Of a stretch of DNA of 64,000 nt, positions 44,135-56,477 are shown in pieces. Position 1 is the stretch's first letter. Each line of letters opens with the position of its first letter. The notes beneath the pieces were generated by a model that worked only from the letters and a program-made list of their open reading frames with translations, searched no databases and was not told where the DNA came from. The position numbers and the translations under genes are program-made. The DNA comes from Brassica napus (lineage: Eukaryota; Streptophyta; Magnoliopsida; Brassicales; Brassicaceae). The stretch lies in contig NC_063439.1 of NCBI RefSeq assembly GCF_020379485.1, forward strand, positions 12,192,466 to 12,256,465. Reading direction: 5' to 3'.

Positions 44135-47100
44135 TGGGACATTAGCTAAAACCAACTTAAAAAGTCAAACCTAAAAGTGTACTCCATTTTCAGTCAAATG
44201 CAAAACCAACCTAATGGAGTAGTGAAAGTATTACTTAATCCTTATGACCAAACAAAAATACATAAATATATTTTACGTTTGTATCCTTCGAAAGTCTACA
44301 TGTAATTAAAGAAGTCTACATATATATAGACTTCCTACGAAGTCTACCTTATAGACTTATTTTGTAGTCTACACTCTAATTTGATCTAATAATTTAACTT
44401 TGAAAATGTAAAAAAATAATTATTGTGATATTTTTTTAACTAATCATCAATATAATAGATAATATGAAATAAATAAATTAAAATTTCATACAATTGAACA
44501 ATTTTGAAGAATATATACTAATTTGGTTATCGTGTGTTAGACAATGTTCATAGTTTAGAAACAAAATGTTCTAACATGTTATGTCTTTTAGTGGTTGATT
44601 TCATAGGGTTAGATTTTAGATTTTGTTTTTTTTTGTTTTATTAACTTAAATCTGCATATTAATGTTTAGTAGTTTGTATTTTGTATAATTGAGACTTTTT
44701 GATTATCAAGCAAAACATTTAGGGTTTGAGATTTGTGATTTAGGGTTTCGTAGACCTACAATAAAGTCTATTTATCTGAAGACGTATTTTTCAGTCTATA
44801 TTTTTCAATTTGTTTTACAAAAAATCATTATATTTAAACTAAGTTAAGTTTCTTGAGAATAAAAAAGTGAAATCATATACTATAACTATTAAAAAATAAT
44901 TTTTTTAAATAAATCATACATTAAAATTATTAAAATAATAAAGAAAAAACAACAATAATAAAATTATTATAGTAGACTTCCAAAAAGGTCAACTATGTTA
45001 CAGTAAATCTACTCTAAAATTATAATTTTAGTAGACTCTAAAAGAAGTCTACAATGTCATAAATTTTAACCTAGTTACATTTTTGTCTCCCTATATAAAC
45101 AAAATTTATACAGTCTCTCTCTAAAGTGGCTGCACAAGTTTTTAAAACTCTCTCTCTTCCATAGTTGTTCTCTTCTCCTCCCAAAAATGTAAGGTTTACA
45201 TCTATAGATTTTAAATATGTGCTCTAGTATTTATATTTAAATAAAGTTACATATTAAAATTCTATATCTTTAATTTATTACTATTTTGTCTATTAAATTA
45301 TATTTTTAAATTTTTTATAGATTTAAACTTATTTCATATTTTTAATGTATATATTTTTCAGATCTAATTTTTTTTGATAGAGTACTTAAAAGTTAGGGAT
45401 GGTAGACTTCAAGTGAAGTATACTAGCCTTGACTTTTAAGCATATTTCATTAGAAGTTTACTCACATATGATTTTAATTTTTATCTTATTTTTCATAGTT
45501 TTATTTTATTTTGCAGGTATTCTCTTCCAAAGTTTTCAAATCATCTTCCCAAAATGTAAGCTTTACATATGTTCATTATAAGATATTTTGTGTTTATAAT
45601 GAACTAAATTTATAGATTCATACTTTATCTTTTTGCTTTGTTACAAGGATGATGAAAAACTAGTTTTGAAATATTTTCCAGAACAAAGTATTTTCAAATT
45701 TTCTAAATGTACACTTTTAGATATGAAAACTTTCCAATAGTGTAGACTTCAACTAAAGTCTACTAAACAATAACTTTACGTAGAGTTAATAAAAAGTCTA
45801 CTAAAATATGATTTATTTTTTTATCTTATGTTTTTCTCATAACTCTATCTTATTTTGCAGGTATTTTTTTCAATACTTTATTTGAGTCATCAAGATTATG
45901 AAAAATCAAACATACTCAAGAATACTTTTTAATATATTGCTCTGTAATAATTTTCATAATAATATATTAATTTTAAATAATTTTTTAATGCATAATGTAT
46001 AAACATTGTATTCATTTTTAGTTGTGTTTCACTTGTATGATATTATTAATTTTTTGTTAGATATCAATTTTTTTCACAAGATCTAACCAACCAAACAAGT
46101 AAAACCACCATAAGCTAAAATAATAACTAACACACATGTGAGAAGAAGAAAATCTATACAAAATTTTTTCAAAAAGTTTCAAGAGTAAAACTAATCAAAA
46201 AATTTTGCAATAAGTTTCAAGTATATAGTTATTAACACATTAACTTTTGAAATTTATCCAAGACCACTAAAAGTTTACTAACATACATTGTAAAATAATT
46301 AAATCATGAAAAAATATGATGAATAATACACAAATGCACTTTTAATAGAATTTAAGACGTAGACTTCAGCTGCAGTCTACATTTGTAGATTTACAAAGAC
46401 GTCTACACTTATTATCTAACATATAGTCAATCCAAAAATTTCTAGTGTACTTGGAGCTGGCTTGAGACACAAAGGCATACAAAGTGTGTCTTAGATAACT
46501 CGATCAAGTTCCGTACTTGTTGATATTTTGTTACATGCATAAGAGGAGTATTTGCCTATTTGAAGTCATTTGTTGTAAAATGATGTCAAGTAAGGAATAT
46601 GTTAGCACCATCTTCTCGATTTTCTTGTCCAGATCATAATATTCTTGTGCTATTTCAAGAAGTTCACCATGTGTACAACTATCATGCACAAGGAACATTC
46701 TTCATCATTTCCGATTATTGATCACAAACTCCCACAAAGAGTCTTTCACCACCCATTCTCCGTATACAACAGGTAACATAGCCATTTTCAGAAAAAAATA
46801 CAGTTTACATAATTAGCAGAGAAATATTTTATGTTTCATAGAACTATATAGGTAGACTTACAAATACATCTACAATTATTAGCTAACAACATAGTCAAAT
46901 CAAAAGTATTATACTTTGATAATTATAACAGATTTTCTTTTCAAAATCACTCGAACCCATTATGATTAACTAATACACACTGTCAAACAGAAAAAATCCT
47001 TAAAAACTTAATGAATAATATAAAAATTCACTATTAATATAATTTTTTATGTAGATTCCATATTCAATCTACGAAGATGTAGACGTTCTTTATAGTTTAC

Positions 47101-48540
47101 TAGTGTAGACTATCAAATAGGTCTACTCTTTGGGTTAGTTTTTGAAATTGAAAATTTTACGGGTTAATTTCTATATTTGAAAAAAAGTTGTGATTTTATA
47201 CATGTAGACTTTCATTTCAATCTACACTTCAAAATAGTTAGTTTTTTTTCAAATGACCAAAATTCACCCATAATTTGACTTTCGGAAGTAGACTTCATTT
47301 GCGGTCTACATTTTTGATTTTTTTATAAAGAGGTTAGTTTTACAATTGACCAAATTTGACTTTCTACGAGTAAATGGAAACGAACATCTACATATTTTTA
47401 TACTTCGTTTGAAGTCTACTCTAAAAATCGACGGGTTAGTTTTGCATTTGACCAAAATAAAATAGTAGACTTCACATGTAGTCTACTTTTTTTTTCTAAG
47501 TTAAGAAGACTGCATATGAAGTCTATGGTTTAATAAAATTTTAATTAAATTTTTAAACTTTTTAGTCAAACACAAAACTAACATATTCAAGAAAGTCAAA
47601 GTTTTGGTCAAATACAAAACTGACATTTTGCAAACTTCTCAGGCAGTCTACACTTCGTGACTTCCGTTGAAGTCTAAATAGACGTCTTAGTAAGTCTACC
47701 TAAATTTTTGTTTTTGTTGTCAAATATAAAGGCGAAGACTGCCGGGGAAGTCTGCGGTACAAAAAAAATTCGTTTAATCAAATGTAAAACTAACATGTGC
47801 GTTGGCAAGTAGACTGTATCGTAAGTCTGCATATATGCGTAGACATACAAAACAGTCTACTATCTTGACACAGATCTGAAAAATGATGAAAACCATGTAA
47901 ATAGTAATCTTTTTCTGGTGTAAAGTTCGTTTCCAACCTTCTCAACCGTCCAAACTCCAAATATGAACAAAAAGAACCGCCTTTAACGATTCACTAATGA
48001 AAAAACTCAAAAATATGAAGTTTGTGTTTATGAAAATGAATGTTATGAGAGTTTTTTAGATGGAAAGGTAGAAGAAATGATAGGAAATGAAGATTTGTTG
48101 GTTTCGAATGAGAAATAAAGTGGTTGAAAACTGAATTCTAGAGCTTTAAGAGCTAAAAAATGGTGGTTCATGATAGTTGGTAATATTGATGATAATGACA
48201 TTATTGTAAATAAGAAGAAAGGATGTGGGTGTATTTCTTTTTTTGTGAATTGCGAAATTAATAAAAAAAATTAAATAATAATGGCAATTTTGTAAATAAT
48301 TCAAAAACATAGGGGATAATATAGAAGATTTATTGATGAATAGTAATGACAAAAAAAAAGAGGTTGGTTTTGGGTTTGACTTGAAAAGATGGGTTGGTTT
48401 TGAAAAACTCCTTTTTTTTGTCAATGTCGTGATTTTAATTTTGATAGACTCAAAAAAGAGAAGGCAAGTGTGTACGTGGGTTATCTTAGGGAAAAATTGG
48501 GAAAAAGAGACTTTAAACTTTGATTTGTCATAATAGGATT
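44135..48540. mobile_element. noncoding element B, rich in GTAGACTT palindromes
   Basis: Copies of AGTAGACTTC and GAAGTCTAC, often paired, occur throughout (for example 44290-44370, 45403, 45745, 46365, 47215, 47290, 47410, 47465, 47650-47860). The carrier phrase TTAGTTTTGCATTTGACC (near 47430) is the one seen in element A. The left edge (AAAACCAACTTAAAAAGTCAAACC, 44149) reappears in reverse near 48360-48400. No protein is encoded. It is probably a non-autonomous DNA transposon related to element A. Confidence 0.55.
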
Positions 48541-48769
48541 TGTAGAACATGTTTTAGGAAAATATGATTTTAATTCATGTAAATACCATACTACCCTTAA
48601 TTTATCAATTAAGTTGAATTATTATTATAAATTATAATTTTCGTGATTGATTTTAAATGTTAAAATATTAAAAAATTAAAAAATAACAAAAATTTAAAAT
48701 AAACAAAAAGGGAGATGCGGCCATCCCGATACCCTAATTTATTTTTCTTCTTCTCTTCTCCGCCTAGAG

Positions 48770-50765
48770 TTGTGGCTCTTCCATGGTGATTTAGGGTTCA
48801 ACGGAGAGAAGCCTTGTTATTCGTCGGTGTTTCATCTGCATGTAGTCTCTAATATCGTCTTCGACCTCCTCCTCTTCGATCTCATTGAAGATACAACGAA
48901 ATCCAAGTGTTCTTCCTCTTCATCGGACAGGTCAAATCAAATTACGAAGTGTTCTTCCATCAATTTCGTCAAAATCTCACATTTCTTCACACAAGGTATG
49001 CGATTACTTCTATTAATTCTCATCTAAAACGAAATCGAAGTGTTCTTCCATTAGATTTTTAAAAAAACAATTTGTCATGTTTCTTAAAGTAAATTCGTTT
49101 CACGGGTCGGTTAAACATCTTATACATCACGATTAAGTCTTTGCATGTTAAATGTTTCATATTTGTATTTGAAGAATATCGATTAAGGCTTTTGGAAAGG
49201 GAGAAAATTTGGTTCTTAAAATCTTATACTAGTTGTTGTCCGATTGTGTATGTTTTCATGTAGAGTAGATTTTGTCCGATTGTAATGTAGGCTAGTTGTT
49301 CTTCAATTGTGTTTATGCTCTTAGAGTAGTTGTTGTCCGATTGGAACATGTGTTCTAAAATATGTACTTTCATAGTTTTTTCTCTCGCTCCAATTGCTTT
49401 TTTCTTTGATTCTAGACATGATTGTTGTTGATTGATCGATTGAACAAATTGTTGTTCTTTTTGAAATTAGAACTAGGCGGAATACATATTATAGGATAGG
49501 TAGAATGTAAATGTAAAATCTGCTTTATTTTGCTCTCATTATTTTTGTGATGATATTGATACTTTAACATGTTGAACTAACAATTTTTTCATGGCTTCTA
49601 GATATGTTTGAGGAGTTACCAAAGAGGATTTTTAAGAAGGGCGAGGAGCCTCCAGTGACTCAGATCAATAACAATTGCAGGATCGACTACATTATGTGAA
49701 AGTTTGAAACGTGGCTGCCAAAGGTGTTGGATGTTGTGAAGAAAGATCTGGGTTTTTTCCCAGATTATTAAGCTCCAGGAGAATAGTCTTGAGTACTCCG
49801 CAAGAGTGATACACAGCTTCTTGTGTAGGGAGCTGGTGACTTACAAATTGCACGAGCTTTGGTTTGTTTTTGCGAGGACACCACTTCGATTTTCATTACA
49901 AGAGTTCCATGCAGTAATCAGGTTTGAGTGCAATACTCGTATCTCACTTAAGGAGTTCGAAGATTGGAAATATGATGATGGTTTGTGGAAAAATGTGTTG
50001 AGGAGAAAAGATGGAATAATTACACTCTTCAACATGTGGAATAAGGACAAGGAAGCTGTTAAGAAGTGTAGGAATGCAGATCACATACGCCTGATCTACC
50101 TGGTCAACATTCTTTGAGTGGTTTTAGCGAGAGATGAGAAAGCTAATATCCCCCTCAAATACATCACGATGGTCATGGATCTTGAGAAAGTTCGAAAATA
50201 TTCTTGGGGAGTTGCTGCTTATGACCTTCTCTGCAAGTCAATAGCTAAAAATCGTGACAAACTGAAGGATAAGACTACTAGTTATGTGTTAGATGAATTC
50301 TCTTACGCCTTGCAGATTTGGGAAATAGAAGTTGTACCAAAGATTGAGAAGCTTTGTGAAAAAAAACCGGAGAAAGGTTTTAAGAACAGTCCTAGATACA
50401 CAAACTGGATGGAAGCTGCAAATGTGTCATATGAGGAGATCATTTGGTTGGATGTTAATGATGAAGGACAAAACATGTTTCAATCTAACTGTTTATTGGA
50501 TGTTAATGATGAAGGACAAAACCTGTTTCAATCTAACTGTTTAATGGATGTTAATGATGAAGGACAAAATCCACCTGTTCAAATGGATTGATAAGTCAGT
50601 TGTTGAAGAAATTGAAGACTTCTAGGACATGTTTGACGTGCTGCCCGTTGACAATTCCGAGTTTCAGAAATCAAAGAGAGCTGGTGATGCCATGATGAAA
50701 CACCATGAGAATATAATTGAAGAGATGGAAGATGTAATTACACATTATGAAGAAAAGATCACATA
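48770..50765 (+). pseudogene. DUF1985-type (ULP-like) gene remnant
   Basis: After a first open stretch at 48770-49027 and an intron-like gap, the frame resumes near 49600. The phrase LHELWFVFARTPLRFSLQEF with HAVIRFEC (about 49850-49935) is characteristic of DUF1985 in plant Ulp1-protease-like genes. In-frame stops near 49697, 49769 and 50116 break it. Near 50446-50580 a unit of 20 codons (DVNDEGQN...FQSNC) is repeated three times. Genes of this type travel in Mutator-like (Kaonashi) elements. No Ulp1 protease domain was found. Confidence 0.65.
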
Positions 50766-51019
50766 ATGCATTAGGGAATTGAGGATCATAAAATCTTTGT
50801 TTGTGTGTTGTTTGGTGATGGTCTTCATGTATCTTACCTATGCATGATGTTCATGTGATGCCTCAATTTATTTGGTGATGGTCTTCACTAACATAGATCA
50901 ATTTATCTCAAGAGTTTAGCAAATACCAAATTGTCAAATATGTTCCTAAACAGAAGATCAATTTGTTTCAAGAGCAATAAGAAAAAAAAAACAGAGACAT
51001 AAGAACACACTGAACAAAC

Positions 51020-51420
51020 TAGATGGGTAAATTGCATGTTCCTTTCTTGTGTTCTTCGGTACCACAACGGCTGCACTTGTGCTTTTTATTCTTTCTTGAT
51101 CCTTGAGAAGATTTTATCTTGTCTTCTACTGATTCATACCTTCTCATTATTGGTTCGACCAACACTCTTTCTTGTCTTTAGTGGTAAAACCTTAGTAAGT
51201 TTAACCTCAGCTGGAAAATCCATTCAGACTCTAGAACTGCTATTGGATTAATGCATTCCGCATAGGCGATCTGAAGTTGTTAACCTTGTAAACTTGAAAT
51301 TCTTTTACCTTCAAAATTCTCCTATCAATCTTTGTCTCCACCTTAGAGTTTAAAGGATCAAGATGCTTCGAGCTTAACATTACCTCTTTCCCTTTAGTAA
51401 TTAGGGTTTTGGGTTTAGTT
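51020..51420 (-). pseudogene. Mutator-like transposase C-terminal remnant
   Basis: On the minus strand two frames give LPLKTRKSVGRTNNEK, then, after a frameshift near 51150, KKHKCSRCGTEEHKKGTC. The second is a CX2CX4HX4C zinc knuckle, and the order (PxKTR..GR, then zinc knuckle) is that of MURA-type transposases. The upstream SWIM region is decayed. Together with the DUF1985 remnant on the opposite strand, it suggests a Kaonashi-like element. Confidence 0.6.
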
Positions 51421-52100
51421 TATGGAATATTTGGGTTGACGTTGGGGTGAGCATTACATCTTTTCCTGCAATCATAGACATTTCAAAATTTATACAATAT
51501 ATATTATGTTATTTCGTTTATTACAAATTAGCATGTTCCATTTTATCTATCTTTTATCACACACGTTCCTTTATAATCACTGTCATCTTTTATACACTTC
51601 AACATCATTTATTTACCGGTAACTTGTATAAAAGAAGGATATAACCGGAAGAAAAAGAAACAACAGCTATGAAATCTAATTATGTCAAAATCAATGATAT
51701 ATCTTTAATTTTGTCTCCAAAATTGGCTATTGCACCAATTAACTCTATTAGGAACTCTATTTTTTACTCATATATATCCATCATTTAAAATAATAGAAAT
51801 ATGAATAACCACTAAATTTGTAGGAACAAAATTATTATTTGGATTCTTATCACCAATGAAAACTAAAAAAAAAATTAAATCTACAGCAAAATACGATTAA
51901 AAAAACAATCAATTTGATAAAAAAGGAAAGCAAAATATTATTCAATATTTACAAGATGAGATATCACATAAAAAATAGAGGAACAACTTAAAACACAGTA
52001 TATAATAAATAAAGTAAAATCTATAGAAAATGATTTATTAAACCAAGTATGTTCTGATTTACCAAACGCTTTTTGGAAAAGAAAACAACATATGGTTGAA
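51421..52100. other. AT-rich DNA, no gene seen
   Basis: Low-complexity AT-rich sequence between the Mutator remnant and the first SINE. Nothing recognisable in it. Confidence 0.4.
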
Positions 52101-52112
52101 CTCTTATATATA

Positions 52113-52440
52113 GGTGGAAGCACTGTGGCCTAGTGGTCAAGGTTTAAAGGCTTCTACATCCAGATCTAGGGTTCAAACCCTAGACAACGCAATTTTTACA
52201 GGAAGAGGTCTAGGTTTCCTTTCCCGGAGAAGGCGAATTATGCAGAAAATTAGAGAAAATGCTTTTAAGAGATCTTCAGCATGGCGCAAGGAGTACCGTC
52301 AGGAATGGATCTCATAGGGCTATTCTGGGTGATGCAGTCAGACGTGAATCCTCATAAGGCAGGTAGAATTGTCTGCTGTAATATCATCTATATAATGTTT
52401 CTCATAATTTATAATAGCATAATTAACCAGACAAAAAAAA
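52113..52440 (+). mobile_element. tRNA-derived SINE, copy 1
   Basis: The head carries pol III boxes: A box TGGCCTAGTGGT (52126-52137) and B box GGTTCAAACCC (52170-52180). The tail ends in an A run. The target duplication is CTCTTATATATA (52101-52112) and CTCCTATATATA (52441-52452), 11 of 12 matching. The 3' part (GTCAGACGTG, GTCTGCTGTAATATC, CATAATTAACCAGAC) is shared with copy 2. It does not fold as a tRNA, and it moves with LINE machinery. Confidence 0.9.
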
Positions 52441-52497
52441 CTCCTATATATAAAATAATTCAATGAAAAAAATATACCAACTAAAGCACGACCAATA

Positions 52498-52794
52498 ATG
52501 GAAGCTCCCTTAGTCCAGTGGTTTGACTAAGGGTTCATTAATGCTTCTACACAAGGAGGTTTGGGGTTCAAATCTCAGAAAAACGCAAATTATGCAGATT
52601 ATGGAGAAAAAAGGTTACAAGAAGTCTTCAGCATTGTGCAGAACGTATCATCGAATATGGATCTCATAGGGCGGCTCGAAGTGACGCAGTCAGACGTGTA
52701 TTCTCATATGGTTGTAGAATTGTCGGCTGTAGAATCGTCTCTGTAATATTTTTCAGCGTTGTAATAACATAATTAATCAGACGTTAAAAAAAAA
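52498..52794 (+). mobile_element. tRNA-derived SINE, copy 2
   Basis: It is flanked by a perfect 11-bp duplication CACGACCAATA (52487-52497 and 52795-52805). The head has a TAGTCCAGTGG A-box-like sequence and GGTTCAAATCTC as B box. The body (AACGCAAATTATGCAGA, GGATCTCATAGGGC, GACGCAGTCAGACGTG) matches copy 1 with changes, and the tail is TTA-rich with an A run. Same orientation as copy 1, with a separate target site. Confidence 0.9.
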
Positions 52795-52805
52795 CACGAC
52801 CAATA

Positions 52806-53817
52806 CAAATGAATAAAGAATTTTTACAACATTGTAAAAATGAAATAAAATATCTACTAAATGAAAACGTAATAAGGCCACTCAAATCCCCGTGGAGTTA
52901 TTCGCCCTTTTACGTATTAACCAAGCTGAAAGGGAATGTAGAGTACCACGTTTAGTAATTAACTATAAACCAATGTGTGATAACAAGGCATAATGGACAA
53001 TTTAATGGGAGATGACAAGGCATAATGGGCAATGTGGAAAGAGATAGAGAGCCAAAAGGCGATATGCACTTGTTCAACGGATGATGTACATTGTTCAACG
53101 GGCGATTTGGAGTCTCGAGGAGTTACGGGGGACGTAGAATGGGCAATGAGAAAGAGCGAGAGAGGAGTTGGCGATGAGGAATGGGCTATGAGGAGCGGGC
53201 GATGAAGGAGAGTGAGAAATAGAGTTGGCGATGAGGAGGAGACAGAGAGACGATGGAGGGAGAGGAGAGAGGAGAAGAGAGGCGATGGGGAGAGGAGAGA
53301 GGCTAGAGAGAGGCGATGAGTGAGGGAGAGAAAATGAGGGCGACGAGAGAGAGGCGATGAGGGATAGTTAATGGATATGAGGCCATCCTCTTGCCTTGGC
53401 TCGTCTCTTCCGTTCTCTGTTGATGTTTTCGTTTAGTTTGGAACTGTTTTGCTAGTTTCATGAAAGTTTTATCTATAAACTTTTCCAAGTTTGTTTTACG
53501 AAAGATTATTTCATAAAATTTGTTTTGTGTGTTTTACGAATGTTTTTCCTTAGAAACTTTTCGAAGTTTGTTTTGCGGAAAATTGTCTCGTAAAATTATG
53601 ATATTGTCGTAAAAACCTCCTCAGAGAAAGTTTTTCTGAATAATTCTTGTTTAGTTAAAAATCTCTTTATCTTTTTTCTGAGGAAGAAATGTACGGAATT
53701 TTTTCTACATATCTTCGTTCAATTCTCGGGTGATTTTAGCCAATATTACATTGTACATATTGTAAATCATCCATAACCTGAACCCAAAATATATCTATGC
53801 TCCAGCATGCAATATGC
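52806..53817. repeat. purine-rich GGCGATGAG repeat region
   Basis: At about 53000-53375 the plus strand is strongly purine-rich, with many copies of GGCGATGA, GGGCAATG and GAGAGAGG. These read as degenerate tandem units of 20-30 bp. From 53400 on, phrases around TTTTCGAAGTTTGTTTT repeat twice. No gene is visible. Confidence 0.5.
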
Positions 53818-54590
53818 ATAAGACATTAACCAAACCTCGTCAAACCTTTCTTGGCTCATCGACATAGTTCAGATGCAAGGTCTAAAGCGCATAGACTAAG
53901 TTTACAATTTAAAGCTCTTTCCTCCATAGTTACAAATGCAAACTTTTTTCTTTCTTTTATAATTTTCCAACTAAAATAAAATCATCAGTAAAACTCAATC
54001 CTTTTGTCTCTTTTTCATATTTCCTTCCCCTGTACTGTAACTGATTGGCTTCTGAAATCTCCATCCTAATCTAAAAAAAAACAAAAATTACAGAAATTCT
54101 AATTACCTAATGTTGCTCTCCTCTGCTTTTATTGTCGGCATTGTGGCTAAGATGGAAAAACATCAACAAGCATTGTTTGAAATTGAGGAGAAACAAGCCA
54201 GGGTCCAGTCGCAATGTAATGTTCATAAGACATTAACCAAACCTCGTCGAACCTTTCTTGGCTCATCGACATAGTTCAGATGGAAGGTCTAAAGCGCATG
54301 GTAGTTTACCATTTAAAGCTCTTTCCTCCATAGTTACAGACGCAAACTTTTTTCTTTCTTTTATAATTTCCCAACCAAAATAAAGTCATCAGTAAAACTC
54401 AATCGTTTTGTCTTTTTTTTTCATATTTCTTTCACCTCTACGGTAACCGATTGATTTCTGTAATCTCCATCCTAATAAAAAAAAACAAACAATTTGCAGG
54501 AATTATAATTACCTAATGTTGCTCTCCTCGGATGGAAGAACATCAACAAGCATTGTTTGAAATTGAGGAGAAACAAGCCAGTGTCCAAAT
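53818..54590 (+). repeat. tandem duplication, about 407 bp
   Basis: The segment starting ATAAGACATTAACCAAACC at 53818 starts again at 54225. The copies are closely similar through TTGAGGAGAAACAAGCCAG. The second copy lacks about 29 bp around CTTTTATTGTCGGCATTGTG. A short open frame around MLLSS...IVGIVAK in copy 1 is not recognised and is not kept in copy 2. Confidence 0.85.
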
Positions 54591-55179
54591 GCAAGCCAAT
54601 GTATCTCATCGGAATCATTGTCGAAAGTGCTTCGGTGATGTTGAGAAAGAAAGAGGGCTTCGGTGATGGTGAATTTTAGAATAAAAAATTATTTGTAAAA
54701 TATAATAAGGAGACTAGAAAAAATCTAAATGCTTTAGTGAATTGTTAAGGGAATATGCAATGTGAACTCAACTATTATGGAAATGAGTACAAAATTGTTC
54801 TAGTATGAGAAAGTACTTATTTATGAAAAGAAAGTGCATTAAAGTGACTTATATCTATATATATAAAGTAAGCTTTGGATCCCTCCTAGGCCATCCACAT
54901 AGGCGGACACGTCATCAATTAGAAAATTTTGAGGGCGACACGTGTCCTCTTTAATGAAACACATCGTTTCTTCTTTTCTCTATCATCTCGGACATTTGTG
55001 TTCTGCTTTTCTCATCGATAGCGATGACCTTCCAGTTCCGTAACGGGGCGTTGTGATTTCTGCGCCTTTAATCTTAGTGTCTTTAATCTCATTAAACCAG
55101 ACGCCCACTATGCTAGCTTCAGTTGCGTTGTTCAGTCGACGATTTCATGTATAAATAGGTTTGTATCTCACTTCTCCGA

Positions 55180-55837
55180 ATGGTGGTGAAGATTCTGCCG
55201 GCAGTCGAAAGCTCCTGGAAAGATGTCTCCGGTGGAGGCTGCGGTTTCGCAATGGCTACCTCAGGTTCGTCCTAACTCTTCTCTAGGTTTCATAGAACGA
55301 TTCATCAATTTACAATCGATAGTTCAATCGGAATCATAGTGAGATGGTTTTGTATTTGTTTACTCGAGTGTTAATCAGAATCCGGGAAGCTGATCACATG
55401 CGGCTCGACGGATGATCTAGGTCAGATCTATGTCACATCAGGGAAGCACTGTGTAAGCTTTTCACTAACCTTTCTTCGTATGATTGTGTTCAGAACACAG
55501 TGTTCTAATTTGATATTGTTCTATGATTATGAGTTTTAGTCGAGTTACTCTTTCATAGGAGACTCCCGAGCCGTTTCCTCTGCCTCCGGAGGTTTGTGTA
55601 CAGAAAGCTGAAGCTGGATGGGATCATTGTGTGGCGGTAAGAGGTGACTTTCTTGATGTTTAGTTAGCTTTGACCACATTTGCGTAAAAGTTTGTTAACT
55701 TGATTTTTTTGGTTTGGATATAGAGAGCCATGAAGTTTATACATGGGGATGGAAGAAATGTATACCCACTGGAAGAGTGTTTGGACAAGTGGAAGGAGAT
55801 TCGTGTGAAATGAACACCTCCTTCTCTGCAGAGCAAG
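55180..55837 (+). pseudogene. captured four-exon fragment of an RCC1-repeat gene
   Basis: Four exons with normal GT-AG borders join in frame: 55180-55264, 55379-55452, 55559-55636, 55724-55837. The product includes SSWKDVSGGGCGFAMATS, LITCGSTDDLGQIYVTSGKH, ETPEPFPLPPEVCVQKAEAG and EVYTWGWKKCIPTGRVFGQ. These are RCC1-like blades and resemble an Arabidopsis RCC1-family protein (At3g53830, as recalled). No stop interrupts them, but the 5' and 3' remainder of the gene is missing. It lies wholly inside the Helitron, so it is a transduplicated fragment. Possible expression as a chimeric transcript was not tested. Confidence 0.8.
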
Positions 55838-56280
55838 GTTAATCTCTTTTGCATGTTAAAATATCTCATGTAATGACTGGTCTTATATCTCATGTTCCAA
55901 GTGCTTCCAGAAGTTTCAACGCAGGTTCTCATCTTCCACCAGTGCATCATGTAATGATGTAACACTGTTGGGATTGTAAGGTAGTCCATGTTGAACACAT
56001 TTCCATTCACTCTCTCTAAGTAATTTAAAGCCAATCTCATTCCCATACGTTATAACAAGTTATTGGGTGTGTGGGTATTAATGGTGAGATGAACAAACTG
56101 ACAAAGCCTTTCTACTGCTGCAGTTTCTCAAGCGATGGTTGCAGATACTAATTCCCTTTGTACTTAAACCTATTTGACATATAAGACGCAGGGATGGCAA
56201 ACCAAATAACCTTAACCTTTCATGCCAAGCTCTCTAAGTTCAGACTTTTCATCAAACCATAAATCATTCACCCTAGCCCT

Positions 56281-56477
56281 GATATTAGATCAGAACCAAC
56301 GCCAATTCCTACTTTTGATGGACAGGTAAGCGTACTCACTTACAACTGACGTGCTCTTCCTCTTAACATGTCAAACTGATCTTCACACAAACTCATTCGC
56401 AGGTAGGTAATGACAACTCGGGCAATGATATGCCAGGTTCTGGAGCTGTTAAAAAACTTACACCACTGATGGTGTAA
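56281..56477 (+). pseudogene. second captured fragment, unidentified
   Basis: Two open stretches (56281-56325 and 56403-56477) are separated by a possible GT-AG intron. They join in frame to DIRSEPTPIPTFDGQ plus VGNDNSGNDMPGSGAVKKL and end at TAA. The composition is less AT-rich than the flanks and looks exonic, but the protein is not recognised. Confidence 0.35.

Noticed and set aside
48146..48550. 134-codon minus-strand frame with Lys/Phe-rich product
   Set aside because: It lies in the AT-rich end of element B and has biased composition without conserved motifs.
52113..52185. tRNA gene at the A/B boxes
   Set aside because: The sequence does not fold as a cloverleaf and continues as a SINE with target duplications.
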